24,074 nucleotides of DNA from an uncultured Bacteroidales bacterium (GTDB lineage: Bacteria > Bacteroidota > Bacteroidia > Bacteroidales > Paludibacteraceae), in NCBI GenBank assembly GCA_937885465.1, contig CAKZZM010000052.1, forward strand, positions 1-24,074, written 5' to 3'. Shown here piece by piece: positions 21,637-24,074 of the stretch. The first letter of the stretch is position 1. Every line of letters begins with the position of its first letter. The notes under the pieces were generated by a model. It was not told the origin of the DNA, made no database searches, and saw only the letters and a list, made by a program, of their open reading frames with translations. The position numbers were made by a program, and so were the translations under genes.

Positions 21637-21807
21637 TCATTTATTTCTGCCGCACTGTTCCTCATCATAGGAGACGTGCTGGATGTCATCGTCAATAGCG
21701 TGGTTTACATCAGGAGACGGTTTATCCAGCGCATTTGCGATACGCTCCAAAGCGACGATAGCGCGGGCAAGAAAGTTCAAGAGCCTTGTTTCGTTATGTC
21801 CCGTCAT
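21637..21807 (-). CDS. Unknown small protein, 56 aa
   Basis: The start is ATG 21807 (MTGHNETRLLNFLARAIVAL), with AGGAGG 10 bases upstream and an ATGA overlap with the previous stop. A frame to 21849 is open but lacks such signals. The first half is a likely helix (LLNFLARAIVALERIANALD), the rest is acidic and polar (DVNHAIDDDIQHVSYDEEQC). Short helical proteins of this sort are common in phage early operons; function is unknown. Confidence 0.75.
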   Translation of the reverse strand: MTGHNETRLLNFLARAIVALERIANALDKPSPDVNHAIDDDIQHVSYDEEQCGRNK

Positions 21808-21887
21808 TTCATACTCCTCCTTCCACAGATTACACCGATGGCATAGCAAGCAATCGGCAAAGCAACCATGATGATGTAGATGTTCAT
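21804..21887 (-). CDS. 27-aa membrane micro-protein
   Basis: ATG 21887 overlaps the previous gene's end, and its stop overlaps the next ATG (ATGA on both sides). The peptide is one hydrophobic helix with a basic end (MNIYIIMVALPIACYAIGVI then CGRRSMK), so it is probably a single-pass membrane peptide. GGGAGG precedes the start. It is too short to classify. Its coupling on both sides argues that it is really translated. Confidence 0.6.
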   Translation of the reverse strand: MNIYIIMVALPIACYAIGVICGRRSMK

Positions 21888-22054
21888 ATTCTGTCCTCCC
21901 TGTTTTCGTATTGATAGCATCCTTCCAGCGTCAGAAAGTTTTCCATGTCCTCGTTACAGTAAGTACAAGGCGGTTCGTCAAAGTACGGGTCTGCTGTGAC
22001 TTTCCCGAAATCTCGGATACAGTGCAAGCATTTATAGCATATAGATTCTTTCAT
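21884..22054 (-). CDS. Zinc-ribbon-like small protein, 56 aa
   Basis: The frame runs from ATG 22054 (MKESICYKCLHCIRDFGKV) to TGA, overlapping the next start. Cysteines at 6, 9 and 12 and a second CxxC at 30 and 33 (PCTYCNE), plus Cys46, suit a zinc ribbon. Such proteins often bind nucleic acid or protein partners in phage operons. It is too short to be certain of the metal site, and no partner is evident. Confidence 0.7.
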   Translation of the reverse strand: MKESICYKCLHCIRDFGKVTADPYFDEPPCTYCNEDMENFLTLEGCYQYENREDRI

Positions 22055-22060
22055 GTTTCC

Positions 22061-22660
22061 TCATGTGTTCTCTCTCATCTCTTTCAGCAGTTGTTCCACC
22101 TGCGGGAAGTGCCGACCTGTCTTATATCCAGTATCGTTCACATTGAAGCAGTTTGAGCAGATTGTGAAGTTAGTTGCTCTTGCGGAATCTCCTTTTATGT
22201 CATAAATAACATACGTCTCGCCATTAAAGCCACGAACTTCGTCTCCAACCTTGAGCTTTTCCTTCTTGGCTTCCTTCTCTTCGTATGCCTTGATTCTCCT
22301 GATGGCTTCCTGTACAGTGAATTCCTCAATGATCATATCATCCGTGCCGAAAATCTCTATAAGTTCTCTGTAGTCCAATCCACCTGTAGAAACGATCTTC
22401 CATGCCGCTTCCCATGCATCTGCAAGACCTCGCTGATAGGCTTCGTCTTCGATTTCTTTCTTCTTGTCGGCAGCTATCTCAAACAGTTCATCAAGCACAG
22501 GTTTATTGGAAATTACATTGCGACCATCTTCCAAGCCTGTTTCATATCCATTCCGCCAAATTCCACCAAGCTGTGACCTAATCGTATTGTATCCCTTCTT
22601 GCTGGACATAGCGCAATGCCGCTCCATGAAGCCGTCAATCACTTCGTCTTTTGTTTTCAT
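22061..22660 (-). CDS. Unknown phage protein, 199 aa
   Basis: ATG at 22660 lies 4 bases after the previous stop and follows GAGGTGATTTAAAGAA. It is a charged helical protein starting MKTKDEVIDGFMERHCAMSS, with DELFEIAADKKKEIEDEAYQ and a lysine/glutamate coiled part (EEKEAKKEKLKVGDEVRGF). The C-terminal end has a CxxC unit ICSNCFNVND near residues 168-177. A VGDEVRGFNGETYVIYDI-type segment resembles small beta-barrel repeats seen in phage early proteins. Family and function were not recognised. Confidence 0.7.
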   Translation of the reverse strand: MKTKDEVIDGFMERHCAMSSKKGYNTIRSQLGGIWRNGYETGLEDGRNVISNKPVLDELFEIAADKKKEIEDEAYQRGLADAWEAAWKIVSTGGLDYRELIEIFGTDDMIIEEFTVQEAIRRIKAYEEKEAKKEKLKVGDEVRGFNGETYVIYDIKGDSARATNFTICSNCFNVNDTGYKTGRHFPQVEQLLKEMRENT

Positions 22661-22664
22661 TTCT

Positions 22665-23600
22665 TTAAATCACCTCATCTTCTTCGTAATCTTCAAATAG
22701 GTTATACTGCCCAATCATAACTCTGTTTTCCATCCACCAATTGTAGACATCTATCGGTGTATTCCAAAAACATGGTTTGCCTTTATCAATACGCGCCTGT
22801 ATTATTTTCTGGAATGAGAGTAAATATGCATTCTTGTATTCCGGCCATCGAGCGAGTTCACGTTCTCTGCTACTTCTTCTGGCAAGCGGGCATCCGATAC
22901 ATCCGAGGCGTTGAAACCCTTCATCGTAAAGAGTACAGTAAGGGATGCTTTCACCTTTTATAAAATTCCAAACATCCTTGTCTTCCCAATCAATGATTGG
23001 ATTAATCGTGACTTTGCTTCGGCGATAACATTGTTCAACCATGCGGCGGGAGTCCGCATTATCGTTGGTTAGCACCACCCCCCCCGATTTGGTAAGCAAA
23101 AAATTTGAATCATCTCCAATAATTTTCAACATTCCTCTATTTGCTGTTGGGAAAAATGTTGCAATCCCTTGATTCTGCTTTCGCTTCGCTGATTCTGCCC
23201 ATCTAACGCCAGTTACTATTTTCCTCCCATCACCGCCGCTTTCTTTAAGCCATTCGCAACAATATCTGGCACGGCGAGTTGGAGGCATTAGCTTTTCTGG
23301 CATCAGATTCCACATATTGATTGGTTTACCAGCAAGTTTTTCATTCTTGTAGTCTTCTGGATACCTTGGCACTTCACGCTTAACGTCAGGATGCTGGTCT
23401 TTGATGAACCGTACTAACTCAGGCGGGTCTACAGAAGTTACACGGTAGGTTGCATCGTATTTGCAACCAGACATATCGAGTAGTGCCTTGCACACCACGG
23501 AATCTTTACCGCCAGAAAAGGAAAGATAATATCCTTCTTCTGGCTCAAACGCTTTTAAACGTTCTATACTTGTTGCAACCTTTTCTGATAACTCGCTCAT
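22665..23600 (-). CDS. PAPS reductase-family (PP-loop) protein, 311 aa
   Basis: The N-type ATP pyrophosphatase P-loop SFSGGKDS is at residues 27-34. Further marks are Arg/Cys-rich RYCCEWLKE (113-121), TGVRWAESAKR (130-140), INPIIDWEDKDVWNFI (199-214) and a CxxC GCIGCP (233-238). This places it in the phosphoadenosine-phosphosulfate reductase/sulfurtransferase superfamily, frequent in phages and in the DndC family of DNA phosphorothioation. A true sulfate assimilation role is unlikely here. Sulfur or nucleotide transfer to a nucleic acid is a plausible alternative. It is ATGA-coupled to the preceding gene. Confidence 0.82.
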   Translation of the reverse strand: MSELSEKVATSIERLKAFEPEEGYYLSFSGGKDSVVCKALLDMSGCKYDATYRVTSVDPPELVRFIKDQHPDVKREVPRYPEDYKNEKLAGKPINMWNLMPEKLMPPTRRARYCCEWLKESGGDGRKIVTGVRWAESAKRKQNQGIATFFPTANRGMLKIIGDDSNFLLTKSGGVVLTNDNADSRRMVEQCYRRSKVTINPIIDWEDKDVWNFIKGESIPYCTLYDEGFQRLGCIGCPLARRSSRERELARWPEYKNAYLLSFQKIIQARIDKGKPCFWNTPIDVYNWWMENRVMIGQYNLFEDYEEDEVI

Positions 23601-23797
23601 TCTGCCTCCTTTAACCTTTGCACATAATCATCAGGAATATCTACTGTGGAAAATCCAGTTACAGTTATGGATATAGTCGTGTGTTCGACTTTTACGTACA
23701 ACCCTTCGCTTTCCATGTCTTCTTTGTACTTCTGTGCTAAAAAACGCCCGTCATCCGTCTGCGGTAAAGTGACGGTTTTACTGCGTACTATTGTCAT
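23597..23797 (-). CDS. Unknown small protein, 66 aa
   Basis: ATG at 23797 overlaps the stop of the previous gene. The protein (MTIVRSKTVTLPQTDDGRFL) continues AQKYKEDMESEGLYVKVEHT and ITVTGFSTVDIPDDY, suggesting a small alpha/beta fold. Its end overlaps the PAPS-reductase-like start by 4 bases. No function recognised. Confidence 0.72.
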   Translation of the reverse strand: MTIVRSKTVTLPQTDDGRFLAQKYKEDMESEGLYVKVEHTTISITVTGFSTVDIPDDYVQRLKEAE

Positions 23798-24003
23798 TCA
23801 TTTTCATCTCCCTTCGGCCACTTAATTTTCCTATGCTCGTATCCTCCAAGCGGTTTCGTCACGAGCAATTCCATTCTCGGATCAGATTCCACAACTTTCT
23901 GTATTCTGTCCATTAGGCATTCGATCTCTTTTACACTAACTGAATCGTCGTTGGAAAGTTTCACATGAATATCAAATTCTATATGATATACTATATCTTT
24001 CAT
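23794..24003 (-). CDS. Unknown small protein, 69 aa
   Basis: I choose ATG 24003 (MKDIVYHIEFDIHVKLSNDD) because GGGAGG lies 7 bases upstream and it overlaps the preceding stop. A frame to 24027 is longer but unneeded. It reads as a small alpha/beta protein with KEIECLMDRIQKVVESDPRM. Not recognised. Confidence 0.72.
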   Translation of the reverse strand: MKDIVYHIEFDIHVKLSNDDSVSVKEIECLMDRIQKVVESDPRMELLVTKPLGGYEHRKIKWPKGDENE

Positions 24004-24074
24004 TTCTCTGCCTCCCTCTTCAGCCACTCAAGCCACTGATCGGACACCTCAGAAAATAATCCTGTTGGTTTCTC
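24000..24074 (-). CDS. C-terminal end of a cut gene
   Basis: The last 24 codons plus stop of a gene that enters from the right edge; its end reads SEVSDQWLEWLKREAEK and overlaps the next ATG (ATGA). This shows the right-hand operon continues beyond the window. Too little is present to identify it. Confidence 0.6.
   Translation of the reverse strand, partial: EKPTGLFSEVSDQWLEWLKREAEK

Overview
This window looks like a stretch of a tailed (siphovirus-type) phage or prophage genome from a Gram-positive, Bacillota/Clostridia-like host. The evidence is strong GGAGG-type ribosome binding sites, sigma-A-like promoters, tightly packed ATGA-coupled genes, an SPP1-like order of packaging and head genes, and a lambda-type frameshifted tail chaperone pair. 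No rRNA, tRNA, CRISPR array, insertion sequence, integrase, lysis or replication gene was seen. Lifestyle (temperate or not) and host genus cannot be decided from this window alone.

From right to left on the minus strand, 24074-20540 is the end of a compact operon of mostly small proteins. It has a cut gene at the edge, a PAPS-reductase-like PP-loop protein, a zinc-ribbon-like micro-protein, a 27-residue membrane peptide and a protein resembling terminase small subunits. A 52-residue basic protein follows with its own promoter and a strong terminator. The region 20539-19881 is non-coding between converging terminators.

The region 16776-19880 is an island on the opposite (plus) strand: eight or nine small unrecognised genes, two gaps with paired hairpins, and a strong terminator at its end. 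Its promoter region is shared with a divergent ribbon-helix-helix repressor-like gene (16391-16582). Three copies of a 19-bp site, TCTACT-N7-AGTATA, lie over the two promoters. This looks like a self-contained, regulated accessory (moron-type) cassette placed between the terminase small and large subunit genes.

The region 14900-16345 is about 1.4 kb of non-coding DNA rich in repeats. It holds ten copies of a TGGGACAA-like octamer around very AT-rich DNA, a cluster of palindromes, and opposed low-complexity arms (CACCA-type on the left, GGTGT-type on the right). It could be an origin, a late-activator binding region, or both.

The region 14884-1 is the late structural operon on the minus strand, led by a near-consensus promoter (TTGACG-N17-TATAAT). 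The order is small HTH protein, terminase large subunit, a long structured leader plus small gene, portal, MuF-like protein, scaffold, small head protein(s), major capsid protein, head-tail connectors, tail terminator, tail tube, the G/GT-like chaperone pair with a GGGAAAC slippery site, tape measure, distal-tail-position protein, an 816-residue tail protein with a glycine-rich adhesin-like half, and small tail-tip genes running off the left edge.
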